64,000 nt of DNA from an uncultured Chlorobiota bacterium (lineage in GTDB: Bacteria; Bacteroidota; Ignavibacteria; UBA10030; UBA6906), in the NCBI GenBank assembly GCA_900696645.1, contig CAADGV010000007.1, forward strand, positions 1 through 64,000. The letters run 5' to 3'. Position 1 is the stretch's first letter. Each line of letters opens with the position of its first letter. This document shows, in pieces, positions 9,550 through 18,520 of this stretch. The notes below the pieces were generated by a model. The model was not told the DNA's origin, did no database searches, and saw nothing but the letters and a program-made list of their open reading frames with translations. The translations under genes and the position numbers were made by a program.

Positions 9550-11037
9550 ATGATGTTCATATCTCGTTTCATCTTCTCCATCTTGTTGTTCGTAGTTACG
9601 CATGCAACAGGTAACAGCCAACTTCTTTCTCCAGCGGAAGAACGCAATTTCTCGATTCTTACGTCTTACAACGAACTGCAGAACTTTCTTGCGCGTGTCT
9701 CGAAGAAGCCGGGCGTTGAAGTCACGCACATTGCGACATTAGAGAGTGGAAGAAGTGTCTCCGCGGTTTTGTTGACGAACTCGCCACCATTTGGCAGCGA
9801 TACTGCGAAAGTCAGGGTTCTTCTCTTCGCGCAACAACATGGCGATGAGCCATCCGGCAAAGAAGCGCTTCTGACGCTGCTCGCCAAAGCCGCCAACGGT
9901 GACATGAACAGCATCCTGAGATATGTTGACGTGATCGTGATTCCGCAGATGAACCCTGACGGTTCAGAATTGCAGCAACGCCGCACAGCGGACACCGTGG
10001 ATCTGAACCGTAATCACGTTCTGCTTTCATCGCCCGCCGTCAAGGCATTGCATGATGTATATTTTCGATGGTTGCCGCATGTGACTTTGGATATTCACGA
10101 ATACGGGTCATTCAGCACATCGTGGAGTGATTCGGGCTTTATCAAGACGGGCGATGTTCAGTTGGGGATGTTGACGAATCCTAATACCTCCCCGGCCATC
10201 CGAAGTTACCAACATGATCGAATATATCCTTTCCTCTCTGAAAGGATGAAGCGTACAGGATACTCCTTTCATGAGTACATCGTTGGCTCACCGCGCGATC
10301 GGATTCGTCACAGCACGACTGAAATCAATGACGGCAGACAGAGCTTCGGAATTCTCGGCTCGCTGTCGTTTATTCAGGAGGGGAGAAAGTGGAAGACAAT
10401 CGATGAGCAACTTGAGCGAAGGGCCAGATCTCAGCTTGCCGCTGTGGAAGCGTTGCTTGAGTTTGTCGCAAAGAGTGTAGCCGAAATCCGCCTGCTCGTA
10501 AACAACGAGCGCCAGCGTCTCATGCAACTTCCGGGAACCGACGTCGTGGTCAGGATGGATCATTTCGCCGGTGATGATTCGTTGAAGATCCCTGTCCATT
10601 GGCTCTCCAACGGCCGGGATACATTGTGGACAGTAAAGCCGTATCATAGTGTAGCTAAACCTTTGGTAACCGTTCGGGCGCCGCGTGTTTATCTTGTGCC
10701 CGCCTCGAACAAAGACCTCATCCTGCTGCTCGAACGGCACAACATACCTATGAAGCCGATGCTGAAACGGAACATAGAGAACGTCGCAGAATATCTTATT
10801 GAAAATGTTGGCGAAGAGATTCTTGAAGAAGATACGCTCCCGGTACCCGTGATCAAGCATCATCCGACGCGATTGGCCTTGCAGGCGGGAACCGTTGTTG
10901 TTCCGATTGGTCAACTCCATTCTCTCTTTCTTGTTACACTCCTCGAACCGCAATCAATGTGGGGACTGGCGAAGTATCCCGCGTTCGAGTCCTACCTGAG
11001 ACAAGCTTCGTGGCCGATACTCAGGATTGAGAAGTAG
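9550..11037 (+). CDS. Zinc carboxypeptidase of family M14, secreted
   Basis: Predicted metallocarboxypeptidase of 495 residues with an N-terminal signal peptide ending near THATGNS. The M14 zinc site is visible: HGDE gives His97 and Glu100, and DIHEYG gives His183. Substrate-side landmarks are MNPDGSE and DTVDLNRN, and FIQEG (Glu277) is a candidate for the general base. The C-terminal 180 residues form an extra domain without a recognised family. There is no T9SS tail, so it is probably periplasmic. Two consecutive ATG codons open the frame. The gene follows the S51 peptidase by 18 bp, which suggests the two act on the same peptide material, with this enzyme trimming products that reach the periplasm. 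Confidence 0.88.
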   Translation: MMFISRFIFSILLFVVTHATGNSQLLSPAEERNFSILTSYNELQNFLARVSKKPGVEVTHIATLESGRSVSAVLLTNSPPFGSDTAKVRVLLFAQQHGDEPSGKEALLTLLAKAANGDMNSILRYVDVIVIPQMNPDGSELQQRRTADTVDLNRNHVLLSSPAVKALHDVYFRWLPHVTLDIHEYGSFSTSWSDSGFIKTGDVQLGMLTNPNTSPAIRSYQHDRIYPFLSERMKRTGYSFHEYIVGSPRDRIRHSTTEINDGRQSFGILGSLSFIQEGRKWKTIDEQLERRARSQLAAVEALLEFVAKSVAEIRLLVNNERQRLMQLPGTDVVVRMDHFAGDDSLKIPVHWLSNGRDTLWTVKPYHSVAKPLVTVRAPRVYLVPASNKDLILLLERHNIPMKPMLKRNIENVAEYLIENVGEEILEEDTLPVPVIKHHPTRLALQAGTVVVPIGQLHSLFLVTLLEPQSMWGLAKYPAFESYLRQASWPILRIEK

Positions 11038-11237
11038 TTGAGAATGCGTATCGGCTTGCCCCACCTCTTCTGATCTCAGAAAAGTCGGCTCGCAGTATGC
11101 GATTCGATTTTGATTGAATTGTGAGGGAAATTTTCTGAACTTAATGCTGTACGAAAGCTGACCCGAGTCTGCATGTGTGCTTGACTCATTCCGAACGCTC
11201 GAATCCAAGGCATCTAAGAAACGAAAGGACCATCATT

Positions 11238-13346
11238 ATGAAATGGAATATCCTTCTCACTCTAACGCTGATCATCGTTGTGATCGGCCCGACTTCCGCC
11301 TCTCAGCCGTTCACACCGGAAGACGTGATGAACACAAAGCGGGTGACTGCTGCAGCAATAAGTCCGGACGGAAACTGGGTTGCTTATACAGTAGAATCGC
11401 AACGGGAGGCGAACGAAGAGGCGGGCACGGCATATCTTGAGTTGTACCTTGTTTCCACATCGACAAAAGAAATCCGCCCGCTTCTTACAGGGAAAGAGAG
11501 AGCCTCTTCGATAGCATGGCGTCCCGATATGTCTGCAGTGTCGTTCCTTTCAAGGCGCGGCGCCGAAAAACAAACGCAAGTGTGGATGGTGGCGGTTGCC
11601 GGCGGCGAACCGCGCAAGATCACAGATGCCGCAACATCAATAACGACATACAAATGGAGTCTCGACGGAAAACGACTGGCGTATGTGGCGCCTGCTCCGC
11701 CAACACAGCGTGAAAAGAGCCTGAAGGACGCAGGATATGAGTTTGTGTACTTTGAGGAAAACCTGAAACATCGCAATCTCTATCATATCGAAGTGGATGG
11801 TGAAGGGAAATCGGGCAAGCCGGAACAACTTACGGATGATATAACTGTCTGGTCGTTTGAATACTCGCCGGACGGGGCATCGATTGCGTTCGGCGGCAGT
11901 CCCCAGAACCTCGTCGATCACGAGTACATGTTCCAAAAAATATATATTCTCGACATTGGATCGAAAGCGAAACGGTTGCTCACGGACAATCCGGGCAAAG
12001 TGGGCAACTACGCCTTCAGTCCCGATGGCAAGCATCTCGCATACAACGCGGCCTTGACGCGAAACGACCACAAGGAGAGTCAAGTGTTTGTCATTCCGGT
12101 TGCGGGAGGAAACGCCGCAAACTTGACGCCGCCGAAATTCCGCGGCCACGTCAACTGGGTCGGATGGAAAGATAGCAAGACTGTGGCGTACCGTGCCGGA
12201 GAAGGAATTCAGACAACGCTGAACACCGTACCCCTCGGCGGGAAGCAGCGCTCTGTGGTTCTGCACTCGGAGAACGCCGGAGTTGTTTTCGACAGGATTT
12301 CCTTCACACGCGGAATGAAGCAGATTGCCTGCGTTGGCGAATCGCCATCATCACCCGGCGAAGTGTACTTTTGGAAAGGCAAATCCCTCGAACGGCTCAC
12401 ATCGACGAATCCCTGGTTGCAGGAACGGACTCTCGGCAAGCAGGAGTTGGTGAAGTACAAAGCGCGGGATGGAGTTGAAATTGAAGGGCTTGTTGTCCAT
12501 CCTGTCGGATACAGAAAGGGACAAACCTATCCCCTTATCGTTGTTGTGCATGGCGGGCCGGAGGCGCATTACTCGAACGGATGGCTGTCGACCTACGGCG
12601 CGCCGGCGCACGTGTATGCCAACAAAGGCTACGTCGTGTTCTACCCCAATTATCGGGCAAGCACAGGGTACGGCGTTGAGTTTGCCGCTATGGGTTACGG
12701 CGATGCGGCAGGAAAGGAATTCGATGACATCGCCGACGGCATCAACTATCTGGCTGATCAGGGTGTTGCCGACAGGAACCGTGTCGGGTTGGGAGGTGGG
12801 TCGTACGGTGGATTTGCATCGGCATGGTTCGCAACCTATTATACATCGCTTGTTCGTGCTGTCTGCATGTTCGTCGGCATCAGCAACAACATCAGCAAGG
12901 TGGGAACAACGGATATTCCATGGGAAGAATACTATGTTCATGCGGGAAAACATATCGAAGAAATGTGGAACGAAGCACTTGCGCGAAGCCCGATTTATCA
13001 TGCTCACAAAAGCAAAACCGCAACATTGATTATGGGAGGGTTGGCGGATACACGTGTTCACCCGACGCAAAGCATCGAGTTGTTTCGAAGGATGAAAATG
13101 AACGGACACCCTGCTATACGGTTAGTTCAATATCCCGGCGAACAGCATGGCAACGCAAAGCAACCCGGCCGCATCGATGTGATGCATCGAACACTTGATT
13201 GGTACGACTGGTACGTAAGGGATCTGAAACCTCTTGACGGACCCATGCCGCCGCTGGATATCAGCCAGAAATACGGTTTGAAGGTTTTGCAGAGTGCCGG
13301 GCAGCCGGGAGACGGCAACGGCTCAACGGAAAGTACGGATCATTGA
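11238..13346 (+). CDS. S9 family (prolyl oligopeptidase / dipeptidyl peptidase) serine peptidase
   Basis: Exported serine peptidase of 702 residues. It consists of a signal peptide (MKWNILLTLTLIIVVIGPTSA), a WD-like beta-propeller (about 30-430, repeated SPDG blocks) and an alpha/beta-hydrolase domain. The catalytic triad can be read as Ser522 in GGSYGG, Asp604 in LADTRVH and His637 in EQHGN. S9 enzymes of this layout release dipeptides or act on acylated N-termini of short peptides. AAAGGA at 11224-11229, 8 bases before the ATG, supports the start at 11238; an upstream in-frame ATG at 11175 lacks this. It completes the peptide-degrading set begun by the S51 and M14 genes, but a 200-bp gap suggests its own transcript. 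A terminator follows at 13350. Confidence 0.92.
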   Translation: MKWNILLTLTLIIVVIGPTSASQPFTPEDVMNTKRVTAAAISPDGNWVAYTVESQREANEEAGTAYLELYLVSTSTKEIRPLLTGKERASSIAWRPDMSAVSFLSRRGAEKQTQVWMVAVAGGEPRKITDAATSITTYKWSLDGKRLAYVAPAPPTQREKSLKDAGYEFVYFEENLKHRNLYHIEVDGEGKSGKPEQLTDDITVWSFEYSPDGASIAFGGSPQNLVDHEYMFQKIYILDIGSKAKRLLTDNPGKVGNYAFSPDGKHLAYNAALTRNDHKESQVFVIPVAGGNAANLTPPKFRGHVNWVGWKDSKTVAYRAGEGIQTTLNTVPLGGKQRSVVLHSENAGVVFDRISFTRGMKQIACVGESPSSPGEVYFWKGKSLERLTSTNPWLQERTLGKQELVKYKARDGVEIEGLVVHPVGYRKGQTYPLIVVVHGGPEAHYSNGWLSTYGAPAHVYANKGYVVFYPNYRASTGYGVEFAAMGYGDAAGKEFDDIADGINYLADQGVADRNRVGLGGGSYGGFASAWFATYYTSLVRAVCMFVGISNNISKVGTTDIPWEEYYVHAGKHIEEMWNEALARSPIYHAHKSKTATLIMGGLADTRVHPTQSIELFRRMKMNGHPAIRLVQYPGEQHGNAKQPGRIDVMHRTLDWYDWYVRDLKPLDGPMPPLDISQKYGLKVLQSAGQPGDGNGSTESTDH

Positions 13347-13349
13347 TCA

Positions 13350-13385
13350 ATGATAGGGGAAGAGACTTATCCCCTCATCATTTTT
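13350..13385 (+). terminator. Rho-independent terminator of the S9 peptidase gene
   Basis: Stem ATGAT-AGGGGA pairing with TCCCCT-(bulged C)-ATCAT, 9-base loop, followed directly by a T-run. It begins 4 bp after the stop codon at 13346 and overlaps the 3' end of the convergent gene on the minus strand. Confidence 0.6.
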
Positions 13386-13627
13386 CCTTCATACTCCGGA
13401 AAGTAGTTGCGGATCACGGGCAAATCAAACGAGCGGAGAATGCTTGTGTTGGGCTCCCGCTCAAGAAGAAACTCGAATGATTTGCGGATGAGTTCTTCCG
13501 GAGTGGCTTGCCCGTTTGTGAGTTTCTGATAGTACTGTGTAGACAACGTAACGATATGTGTTGTTTGCGTTCCGTTGTCTACAGCTACTTCAAACGTTGT
13601 TGCGTTGATTTTCTTCACGCTAATCAT
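13367..13627 (-). CDS. Small protein of unknown function, last gene of the purine operon
   Basis: Predicted 86-residue cytoplasmic protein. I do not recognise a family. It opens ISVKKINATTFEVAVDNGTQ, which suggests a small beta-sheet, followed by a helix-rich part (TPEELIRKSFEFLLERE), and has no signal peptide. The ATG at 13627 overlaps the stop of the acetyltransferase gene by 8 bases (ATGATTAG), which argues for a real, translationally coupled gene. A longer in-frame start at 13699 lies wholly inside the upstream gene and is unlikely. No clear link to purine breakdown. Confidence 0.65.
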   Translation of the reverse strand: MISVKKINATTFEVAVDNGTQTTHIVTLSTQYYQKLTNGQATPEELIRKSFEFLLEREPNTSILRSFDLPVIRNYFPEYEGKMMRG

Positions 13628-14066
13628 GGAGCATCTCGATGTGATGGATGCCGTCTTCAAGATAGATGTCGCTTGCCTGCCTGAACCCGAATGATTCATA
13701 GAAGCTCTTCAAATACAACTGGCAGCCCATCCGGATCGGCACATTGCCGAGTAATGCATACAGTCGTTCGATAGATATCCTCATCAGTTCTTTCCCGACT
13801 CCCGATCCCCGTACGCGCATCGACGTCACAACTCTGCCGATTGATGCTTCAACGTACGAAACACCCGGAGGAAGAATGCGGCTGTATGCAACCAACACAC
13901 TGCCGTCCCAACCCAACACGTGCCAACCCGCCTGATCTTTGTTGTCGGCGTCCTGAAACACGCAATGCTGTTCTACCACAAACACTTCGTTGCGCAAGCG
14001 CAATGCGGCGTAGAGTTCAGCCGGCGTAAGTCTGTCGAAATGTTTGCACTCCCAGACTAAGTTCAT
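13620..14066 (-). CDS. ElaA-like GNAT-family N-acetyltransferase
   Basis: 148-residue acetyltransferase resembling ElaA. Its N-terminus has the ElaA-type pattern ALRLRNEVFVVEQHC. The acetyl-CoA-binding motif appears as GRVVTSMRVRGSGVGKEL, and the C-terminal part has FYESFGFRQASD. GNAT proteins of this group transfer acetyl groups to small amines or proteins; the acceptor is unknown. The ATG at 14066 shares a base with the stop of the mocA-like gene (TGATG), so coupled translation is likely; a GTG one codon earlier is possible. It may be a passenger in the operon. Confidence 0.82.
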   Translation of the reverse strand: MNLVWECKHFDRLTPAELYAALRLRNEVFVVEQHCVFQDADNKDQAGWHVLGWDGSVLVAYSRILPPGVSYVEASIGRVVTSMRVRGSGVGKELMRISIERLYALLGNVPIRMGCQLYLKSFYESFGFRQASDIYLEDGIHHIEMLHD

Positions 14067-14662
14067 CACGCTTCATTCGTTGCCGATGAGACAACATCAC
14101 CGGAGAATCGTTTCGTCACGGCATCGTAATCACTCATCGAATCAATATCCAGGAGGATGTGTTCACTCTGTACAGGAACGAGTTCACAACTTTTTCGTTG
14201 GATTACTTGTCGCAACGTGGAATTATCGGGTTCCGCAAGAATATCATTGATGATTGTCCGGCTCAGCAAAATCGGATGTCCTTTCCTGCCGTTGAACGAA
14301 GGAATAACAATCCCGGCTTGATGCCTTGCCAATTCATCATACACTTTTTGGGGGACAAGCGGAATATCGGCAGGTAGCAAGAAGAACCTATTAGTGGTGA
14401 TGTGTCGTACTCCGGCCTTCACGGAACTGAACATCCCATCTTGCCAGTTCTTGTTCCCGACAAGTTCAACTTTAGAATAGCATGAAAGCAATTGGCGGAT
14501 TCGCTCAATGCGATATCCTCCAACAACAATAATGCGCGAGCAGACCTCATACATCCCCTCAATACTGCGTTCAATCAGCAATTTGTTCCCAAGCGGAAGT
14601 TCCATCTTGAAGCATCCGGCCCGTGAGGATGACCCTGCTGCGAGAACAATGCCTTCTAACAT
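14066..14662 (-). CDS. mocA: MocA-like molybdenum cofactor cytidylyltransferase
   Basis: 198-residue nucleotidyltransferase of the MobA/MocA group. It opens with the nucleotide-binding signature VLAAGSSSRAG, followed by the family Lys in FKMELPLGNK, and has the metal-binding PADIPLV and the GRKGHPIL loop. MocA attaches CMP to molybdopterin to make the cytosine dinucleotide cofactor of xanthine-dehydrogenase-type enzymes. The three-subunit molybdenum hydroxylase in the same operon is the natural recipient. In E. coli the equivalent gene (ygfJ/mocA) also sits in the purine-catabolism island. MobA (GMP transfer) cannot be fully excluded from sequence, but context favours MocA. Confidence 0.8.
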   Translation of the reverse strand: MLEGIVLAAGSSSRAGCFKMELPLGNKLLIERSIEGMYEVCSRIIVVGGYRIERIRQLLSCYSKVELVGNKNWQDGMFSSVKAGVRHITTNRFFLLPADIPLVPQKVYDELARHQAGIVIPSFNGRKGHPILLSRTIINDILAEPDNSTLRQVIQRKSCELVPVQSEHILLDIDSMSDYDAVTKRFSGDVVSSATNEA

Positions 14663-14699
14663 CTACACTTCTCAAGTCTGAGGAAGCGGATAGGTTTGG

Positions 14700-15701
14700 T
14701 CACATCGTCAACGCCATAATTGCTTTCGCGGTATGCAGACGGTTTTCGGCTTCAGGAAAGACACGGGATTGCGGCCCGTCGATCACGGAATCCACCACTT
14801 CGTAACCGCGATCTGCAGGGAGGCAGTGCATGTAGATCGAATTCTTTTTCGTCAGCTTCATTCTCCGCTCGTCGCAAATCCAGTCTTTGTACTTCTTCGA
14901 GATTTCCAGCGCTTCGTTTGGATTATGAAAAAGAGACTCGATGCCCCACGACTTCGGATACACAATATCCGCATCTTTGAAGGCTTCATCCATATTGTCA
15001 ACGATTTCGAACTTCGTTCCGTTTTCCGCCGCCGCTTTTTTCGCGTACTCAACTTCGCTTTTCATTAATGTGTACTCAGGCGGATGGGCGAGCACGACAT
15101 CCAGTCCGAAACGCGGCATCAGCGTAATCAATCCCTGCGGCACTGACATCGGCTTGGCGTAACTTGGCGCGTATGCCCATGAGACAGCTATTTTCTTCCC
15201 GCGCAAGTTCTTCCCGAATTCTTCCCGGATCGTCATCAAGTCTGCGAGCACTTGAAACGGATGGTCAATGTCGCATTGCATGTTCAGTACCGGTACTGTA
15301 GCGGCATCGGCAACTCTGCGCATATAGCTGTTTCCCTCTCCCGGAACAAGATCATGCCGGATTGCTATAGCATGGCCGTAGCTTGACAGAATGATTCCCA
15401 TATCCTTCGGCGACTCCCCGTGTGCAACCTGCGAAGTCTCCGACGAGATGAAATGTGCATGCGCACCGAGTTGTGTGGCTCCCGCTTCAAACGAGTTTCG
15501 TGTTCTGGTGGATTTGTCGAAGAAGAACAGAAACACTGTCTTGTCCGGTAGATAGCGATGCGGCTTTCCTTTCTTGAACATCTTCTTCAACTCGCCTGCC
15601 GTCTTCAGCGCGAGTTCGATTTCTTTCACCGACCAGTCTTTTGTTTCGATATAGTCTTTTCCCCGGACTGTGTTCGGCAACTTCTGTAGTTTAGTGGGCA
15701 T
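14700..15701 (-). CDS. ygeW: Knotted carbamoyltransferase, YgeW type
   Basis: 333-residue member of the aspartate/ornithine carbamoyltransferase superfamily. Visible motifs are KSTRTRNSFE (carbamoyl-phosphate site), QCDIDHPFQVLAD, and YMHCLPAD near the C-terminus. The blocks SVPQGLITLMPRFGLDV and EAFKDADIVYPKSW match E. coli YgeW as I remember it. YgeW-type enzymes occur in purine-degradation clusters and are thought to move a carbamoyl group from a ureido intermediate to phosphate, yielding carbamoyl phosphate for ATP. It is about 60 residues shorter than the E. coli protein, mostly at the C-terminus. AGGA 7-10 bases before the ATG supports the start. The gap to the upstream ygeY holds a dispersed repeat. 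Confidence 0.87.
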   Translation of the reverse strand: MPTKLQKLPNTVRGKDYIETKDWSVKEIELALKTAGELKKMFKKGKPHRYLPDKTVFLFFFDKSTRTRNSFEAGATQLGAHAHFISSETSQVAHGESPKDMGIILSSYGHAIAIRHDLVPGEGNSYMRRVADAATVPVLNMQCDIDHPFQVLADLMTIREEFGKNLRGKKIAVSWAYAPSYAKPMSVPQGLITLMPRFGLDVVLAHPPEYTLMKSEVEYAKKAAAENGTKFEIVDNMDEAFKDADIVYPKSWGIESLFHNPNEALEISKKYKDWICDERRMKLTKKNSIYMHCLPADRGYEVVDSVIDGPQSRVFPEAENRLHTAKAIMALTM

Positions 15702-15761
15702 GTGTCTTCCTCTCGTTAGTAAGTAATCACTTCAACCTTCAAAAGCTTGGCACGCTCAAAA

Positions 15762-15794
15762 GCCACTTCGTGCCTTCGCGTCTTCGTGGTTGTC
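15762..15794 (-). repeat. Dispersed CACGAAGG-type repeat in the ygeY-ygeW spacer
   Basis: Read on the minus strand this segment is built of ACCACGAAGACGCGAAGG and GCACGAAG units. It resembles the short tandem-like repeats scattered through many environmental FCB genomes. Related copies lie at 32199-32224 and 37328-37396. It explains the unusually wide 119-bp spacer inside an otherwise tightly packed operon. Confidence 0.6.
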
Positions 15795-15820
15795 TTTCAT
15801 TTCTGTCACACCGACGCGAG

Positions 15821-17017
15821 CTACTTTCCAATGTATGTCTTTGGAAACGATGCGTACCAAGCGGTTGCCTTCACCAGATGCTCGATTGGAATCTGTTCCG
15901 TTGCCATGTGTGCATAGATTTCGTTGCCCGGTCCAAATCCGATACAGGGAATTCCATGCATTCCCATCACGGCGACACCGTTCGTGCTGAACACCCAGCG
16001 TCCGACGTTCGGCTTCTCGCCGAACAGATTCTCAAATGTCTTCACGCCACTTCCCAACAACGGATGGTTTTCCGGCAGCAGCCATGTTGGGTAATACTTC
16101 TTCGTCGGATAGGTAAGCCCGCGCCAACTCGGCACCGCGTAATCAAGCACGACAACTTCCGCGTCCGCTTTCTTCACGCTCGGCAATTCCTGAATCTCTC
16201 GCACTGCCGACTCAAGCGTATCGGTCGCAGCAAGACGACGGTCGAGATGAATTGTAGAAGAGTCGGCAACGGCACAAAGCGAAGGCGATGTTGAACGTAT
16301 TTCGGAAATCGTCACTGTCCCTTTGCCGAGGAACGGTTCGCCCGTCAGTCGCTCGTTCAGTTTCTCGATGTCTTGTACAATCGGCGCCATCTTGTACACG
16401 GCATTCACGCCTCGCTCGGGCGCTGAGCCGTGACACGAAATGCCTTTCGTTCGGACCTCGATTTCCATTCTCCCCCGATGGCCGCGGTAGATTGCGAGAT
16501 TCGTCGGCTCGGTAATGACCACGACTTCAGGCCGCAGCTTGTCTTCGTTGATGATATATTGCCAGCATAACCCGTCGCAATCCTCTTCCTGCACGCTGCC
16601 GACTACATACAGCGTGTAGTCGTCTTCAAGTTCAAGTTCTTTGATAAGTTTACCGCCATGAACAATTGAAGCAAATGCGCCTTTCATATCGCAAGCTCCG
16701 CGTCCGTAAATGATGCCGTCCTTCACGGCTCCTTTGAACGGATCGATGTTCCAGTTTGCAGGATTGCCGACATCAACAGTATCAACGTGCGCATCAAAGG
16801 CAATGATATGCTTCCCCTTCCCGATGCGTCCCAGAATATTTCCCATCGGGTCGATGGCAATTTCATCGAACTTGCATTTTTCCATCTCCTCTTTGATGCG
16901 ATAAATGACCCGCTCTTCCTGGGAACTTAGCGATTTGATGCTGATGAGGTCGCGAAGGAACTGAGTCACCTGAGGCTCATTTGTTTGAGCCGCCTTGAGT
17001 ATTTCTGAGTAGTCCAT
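15821..17017 (-). CDS. ygeY: YgeY-type M20 hydrolase of purine catabolism
   Basis: 398-residue metallohydrolase of the M20 deacylase family. Metal and catalytic residues are in FDAHVDTVD, GACDMKGAFA and VQEEDCDGLCW. The dimerisation domain contains SCHGSAPERGVNA. The phrase QEEDCDGLCWQYII is nearly identical to E. coli YgeY, giving a specific family call. YgeY is associated with anaerobic purine breakdown, where it is thought to hydrolyse ureido groups from 2,3-diureidopropionate-like intermediates; that substrate comes from the literature as I recall it, not from this sequence. It lies 21 bp after the PLP-enzyme gene and 119 bp before ygeW. Confidence 0.9.
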   Translation of the reverse strand: MDYSEILKAAQTNEPQVTQFLRDLISIKSLSSQEERVIYRIKEEMEKCKFDEIAIDPMGNILGRIGKGKHIIAFDAHVDTVDVGNPANWNIDPFKGAVKDGIIYGRGACDMKGAFASIVHGGKLIKELELEDDYTLYVVGSVQEEDCDGLCWQYIINEDKLRPEVVVITEPTNLAIYRGHRGRMEIEVRTKGISCHGSAPERGVNAVYKMAPIVQDIEKLNERLTGEPFLGKGTVTISEIRSTSPSLCAVADSSTIHLDRRLAATDTLESAVREIQELPSVKKADAEVVVLDYAVPSWRGLTYPTKKYYPTWLLPENHPLLGSGVKTFENLFGEKPNVGRWVFSTNGVAVMGMHGIPCIGFGPGNEIYAHMATEQIPIEHLVKATAWYASFPKTYIGK

Positions 17018-17038
17018 CGTATTCTCTTTCAGTCCGAT

Positions 17039-18499
17039 TTATGTTGTTGTTCCAATCTCTGTGTTGAAATCCGTAATCATCCGGTCGAACACTCTGACCT
17101 CATCCTCGAACATCTCTCGCCAAAACTCCGGCTCCCACAGTGCGTTAAGTTCCTCGACTGTCCGACCCTGCTGTTCAACCCATGTAAAATACTTCAAGTT
17201 ATGGAGTGACTTACGGTCGTAGTACGAGAGTTCTTTGAAATACTCGATGCCCTGATGTTCAATTGCAGCTGCATGATCCTTTGCCGCCTGCACAACAGTG
17301 TAGTCGCCAATTTCATCTCTCAATTCTTCGAGACGTGATTTATACAAGTCCGTCGAATCAGTGAAGATGGTAAAGATGACGTCGTTCTCATTCATCTCAA
17401 AATACTTCGCCGTCTTGATGGCCGCCAGCAGGTTGCCGATGCTCGAAATGCCGAGTAACGGCAGATTGTTAATCACATGCTTGTTGACAGCACAGAAGCC
17501 GAGATACTCCCGCCCCGCCGGTTCATTGAACAGTCGCAACACACGCATGCAGTCCTCGTCATCGATGGCGGTAACGGCATCCGTGTTGCGTACGTTATGC
17601 ACCCACGGCACATGCTTGTCGCCGATGCCTTCTATGCGGTGGCCGCCGAAGCCATTCATCAATAATGTCGGACATTGCATCGCTTCGCTCGCAACAATCT
17701 TGAGATGGGGATATTTCGTTTTGAGATAGTCGCCCGCGGCAATCGTCCCCGCAGAGCCGGTCGCCGATATGAATGCGGCTGCACGCTTCGTTTCCAGATC
17801 AAGCCCGTTGAACATTTCTTCGATCGCCGGACCCGTTACATTGTAATGCCAGATGGGATTGCCGTACTCTTCAAATTGGTTGAAGATGATGTTGTTCGGG
17901 TCTTTCTTCAGTTCCCAGCATTTGTCGTAAATCTCCTTGACGTTGGATTCACAGCCCGGCGTGGCAATAACTTCGGCACCGATTTCCTTCAGCCATGCAA
18001 AGCGTTCCTTCGACATTTCTTCGGGGAGAATGGCGACGGCGGTGCAATCAAGCAGAGCGCAATCGAATGCGCCGCCTCGACAGAAGTTGCCGGTTGAAGG
18101 CCATACGGCCTTATGCCGGGTCGGGTCGAATTCACCGCTGACAAGTCGTGGAACGAGACAACCAAATGCGGCTCCGACTTTGTGCGCCCCCGTCGGAAAG
18201 TATTTGCCGACCAACCCTATGATTCGGGCTTTCACTCCTGTAATGCATTGTGGAATTTCAAGGTAGTTCACACCGCCGAAAAGTCCCGTCCTCACATCAT
18301 TCTTCCATGTGATGCGGAAGAGGTTCAGAGGGTTGATATCCCACAGTCCGATCTTCGAGAGGCCGTCTTGAATGTTTTGCGGAATAAGGCTCGGGGTTCG
18401 GAGTTGAGCGAATGTTGGAATGAGAATTCCGCGTTCACGGCAGCGCGTTGCTGTTTTCTTGATAACGTCGTGATCGAGGTGTTTGATGATAGATGACAT
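17039..18499 (-). CDS. PLP-dependent fold-type II enzyme in the YgeX (diaminopropionate ammonia-lyase) position
   Basis: 486-residue PLP enzyme of the cysteine synthase / tryptophan synthase beta superfamily. The Schiff-base lysine is probably Lys107 in PTGAHKVGAAFG. The substrate loop is PSTGNFCRGGAF and the phosphate-binding glycine loop is TGSAGTIAAGDYL. It is about 90 residues longer than E. coli YgeX and does not match it closely in the blocks I can recall, yet it occupies YgeX's place beside ygeY and ygeW. The expected reaction is release of ammonia from 2,3-diaminopropionate to give pyruvate, but a different substrate is possible. AAAGGA 4-9 bases before the ATG supports the start. Confidence 0.75.
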   Translation of the reverse strand: MSSIIKHLDHDVIKKTATRCRERGILIPTFAQLRTPSLIPQNIQDGLSKIGLWDINPLNLFRITWKNDVRTGLFGGVNYLEIPQCITGVKARIIGLVGKYFPTGAHKVGAAFGCLVPRLVSGEFDPTRHKAVWPSTGNFCRGGAFDCALLDCTAVAILPEEMSKERFAWLKEIGAEVIATPGCESNVKEIYDKCWELKKDPNNIIFNQFEEYGNPIWHYNVTGPAIEEMFNGLDLETKRAAAFISATGSAGTIAAGDYLKTKYPHLKIVASEAMQCPTLLMNGFGGHRIEGIGDKHVPWVHNVRNTDAVTAIDDEDCMRVLRLFNEPAGREYLGFCAVNKHVINNLPLLGISSIGNLLAAIKTAKYFEMNENDVIFTIFTDSTDLYKSRLEELRDEIGDYTVVQAAKDHAAAIEHQGIEYFKELSYYDRKSLHNLKYFTWVEQQGRTVEELNALWEPEFWREMFEDEVRVFDRMITDFNTEIGTTT

Positions 18500-18520
18500 T
18501 TATTTCCTTTGCAATAGTAG

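Noticed and set aside
11637-12266. Open frame of 209 codons on the minus strand
   Set aside because: Antisense to the S9 peptidase propeller; no motif, and the plus-strand gene has its catalytic triad.
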